From assembly GCA_902797785.1 (NCBI GenBank), contig CADBUD010000323.1, positions 1 through 8,106 on the forward strand: a stretch of 8,106 nucleotides of DNA, in the 5' to 3' direction. Shown piece by piece: positions 7,384 through 8,106 of the stretch (its first letter is position 1; every line of letters begins with the position of its first letter). The notes beneath the pieces are model-generated. The model was not told the origin of the DNA. It made no database searches and saw nothing but the letters and a program-made list of their open reading frames with translations. Origin of the DNA: an uncultured Lachnospiraceae bacterium (GTDB lineage Bacteria; Bacillota; Clostridia; Lachnospirales; Lachnospiraceae). Made by a program: the position numbers and the translations under genes.

Positions 7384-7521
7384 TTGGGCGACCAAAATTC
7401 AGCGCGGCTCAGGAATAAAACGGTAAGCTATGTTTTTCCTGAGGATAATGAAGATAGTTCAGCGGCAGACAGAGGATTTTTGTCTGTCGCTGATTTGCTT
7501 TATAGAAAGGTGGAAAGATAA
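7384..7521 (+). CDS. possible 45-aa small protein with TTG start, coupled to the LRR gene
   Basis: From TTG 7384 a 45-codon frame runs to a TAA (7519-7521) that overlaps the ATG of the next gene by one base (TAATG), a classic translational-coupling arrangement. TAAGGAG (7368-7374) lies 9 bases before the TTG. The peptide starts MGDQNSARLRNKTVSYVFPE and ends SVADLLYRKVER; it is hydrophilic, has no signal peptide, and I do not recognise it. Against it: no ATG or GTG start is available, and a long inverted repeat (7459-7493) sits inside the frame and may be the real function of this DNA. An alternative ATG frame at 7352 (24 codons) lacks a ribosome site. Confidence 0.4.
   Translation: MGDQNSARLRNKTVSYVFPEDNEDSSAADRGFLSVADLLYRKVER
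7459..7502 (+). terminator. 13-bp inverted repeat, terminator or attenuator before the LRR gene
   Basis: TCAGCGGCAGACA (7459-7471) pairs with TGTCTGTCGCTGA (7481-7493): 12 Watson-Crick pairs and one G-U around a 9-base loop. It is followed by TTTGCTTTA, which is only moderately T-rich. It lies 27 bases before ATG 7521, just ahead of that gene's ribosome site. It could end the upstream transcript or partly attenuate read-through into the LRR gene. Because the tail is imperfect, partial termination is the best reading. Confidence 0.5.
7506..7513 (+). promoter_or_regulatory. ribosome binding site of the LRR protein gene
   Basis: AAAGGTGG lies 7 bases before ATG 7521. It is not the perfect AGGAGG consensus but is well spaced, and it supports the start that gives a complete signal peptide. 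Confidence 0.6.
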
Positions 7522-8106
7522 TGAAGAAAAAGAAGAAACGGAGTACGTGGTTACTTTTTACACTGATTTTTTGCTGTTTGACCGGGATAGGGAATTTTAA
7601 GCTTCTGCCGGTGCATGCGGAAGATTTTTTGACAGAAGGATATTTTGGGTATTCGATTGTTGATGAAGAAATCATGATTCATTCCTACTTTGGGAAAGAA
7701 GTGGATGTCCTGATTCCGGAAAAAATCGCAGGATATCCGGTAACAAAGATCGGAAAAGAGACCTTTTTGCATCGAGATCAGATTCAAACAATTACCATAC
7801 CGGATACGGTTACTTATATTGAAGAAGATACATTGACAGAACTGCCGAATTTATGGAAAATCATCTTAAAATCAGATCAAGTGGCGGTAAAGGCAGCAGA
7901 GCATGTCATTATTCTTGAGGATTACCCCAGATATATCGATCCGGCTTTGCTAAAAAAATATGTGGAAGAACAAGAACTTCAAAAACAAGAGAATCAGTCT
8001 AAAGAGAAAGAAGATTCAACTAAAGGAAAAGAAGATTCATCTAAAGGAAAAGAAGATTCATCTAAAGGAAAAGAAGATTCATCTAAAGGAAAAGAAGATT
8101 CATCTA
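7521..8106 (+). CDS. exported leucine-rich-repeat (BspA/LRR_5-like) protein with SKGKEDS repeats, 3' end outside window
   Basis: The visible 195 codons begin MKKKKKRSTW followed by the hydrophobic LLFTLIFCCLTGIG and a likely cleavage after PVHA (residue 33). The two Cys are not in a lipobox context, so a standard signal peptidase I substrate is expected. Residues about 38-117 match an LRR_5-type segment: VDVLIPEKIAGYPVTKIGKE then TITIPDTVTYIEEDT and LPNLWKIIL. The BspA-like I-P-x-x-V/I and L-x-x-I patterns are clear, but the set is short (about two to three repeats). From residue 160 the protein enters a charged heptapeptide repeat, probably a disordered spacer. The gene is open at the right edge, so total length, further domains and anchor are unknown. 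A surface-binding role is inferred from the family. Confidence 0.85.
   Translation, partial: MKKKKKRSTWLLFTLIFCCLTGIGNFKLLPVHAEDFLTEGYFGYSIVDEEIMIHSYFGKEVDVLIPEKIAGYPVTKIGKETFLHRDQIQTITIPDTVTYIEEDTLTELPNLWKIILKSDQVAVKAAEHVIILEDYPRYIDPALLKKYVEEQELQKQENQSKEKEDSTKGKEDSSKGKEDSSKGKEDSSKGKEDSS
7998..8106 (+). repeat. 21-bp in-frame tandem repeat (SKGKEDS), cut by right edge
   Basis: Five copies of a 21-base unit span 7998-8102, then TCTA begins a sixth at the edge. Copies three to five (8040-8102) are identical; copy two starts ACT instead of TCT (TKGKEDS), and copy one has GAG for GGA (SKEKEDS). The unit length is a multiple of three, so copy-number change keeps the frame. The encoded stretch is highly charged, with no hydrophobic heptad core, so it is a flexible spacer rather than a coiled coil. 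Confidence 0.95.

Noticed and set aside
7998..8106. Tandem 21-bp repeats as a CRISPR array
   Set aside because: The copies are contiguous with no spacers and stay in frame as SKGKEDS in an exported protein.

Overview
The window looks like a surface or secreted-protein locus of a gut-type Firmicute, most likely a Clostridia/Lachnospiraceae relative. The grounds are moderate-to-low GC with A-rich codons, strong AGGAGG-type ribosome sites, and a domain set typical of that group: DUF6273, CARDB-like modules, 'ALGH' Cys/His repeats, InlB-type repeats and BspA-like leucine-rich repeats. No species-level call is possible. All supported genes are on the + strand; the antisense open frames are shadows.

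Layout. Positions 1-189 hold a (ACAG)n microsatellite cut by the left edge, a weak hairpin with a T-run, a convincing intrinsic terminator for an upstream gene outside the window, and the leader of the main gene. Positions 190-7173 encode one giant exported multidomain protein of about 2327 residues: signal peptide, DUF6273 domain, Ser/Gly/Thr linker, beta-rich modules, propeller-like region, two CARDB-like domains, an array of Cys3-His repeats, InlB-type repeats, and a C-terminal beta domain. No LPXTG or other wall anchor is visible.

Twenty-two bases downstream is a 38-codon peptide gene (7196-7312). It has a good ribosome site and a leader-like sequence resembling a RiPP (lasso-type) precursor. 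The gap that follows holds a hairpin over the peptide stop codon, a possible TTG-started 45-codon ORF whose stop overlaps the next start (TAATG), and a long inverted repeat that could be a terminator or attenuator. From 7521 to the right edge runs the start of a second exported protein: signal peptide, an LRR_5-like segment, then a 21-bp tandem repeat encoding SKGKEDS that is cut by the edge.

The close spacing suggests the large protein, the peptide(s) and the LRR protein share a transcript, with the hairpins possibly tuning downstream expression. The most interesting hints are: a GC-rich, NNY-codon-rich segment in the DUF6273 domain that resembles the variable region of a diversity-generating retroelement; the small peptide with YxxP and Thr(-2)-Gly features; the two-flavour Cys3-His array; and repeats at both ends. 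None can be proven from this window alone.
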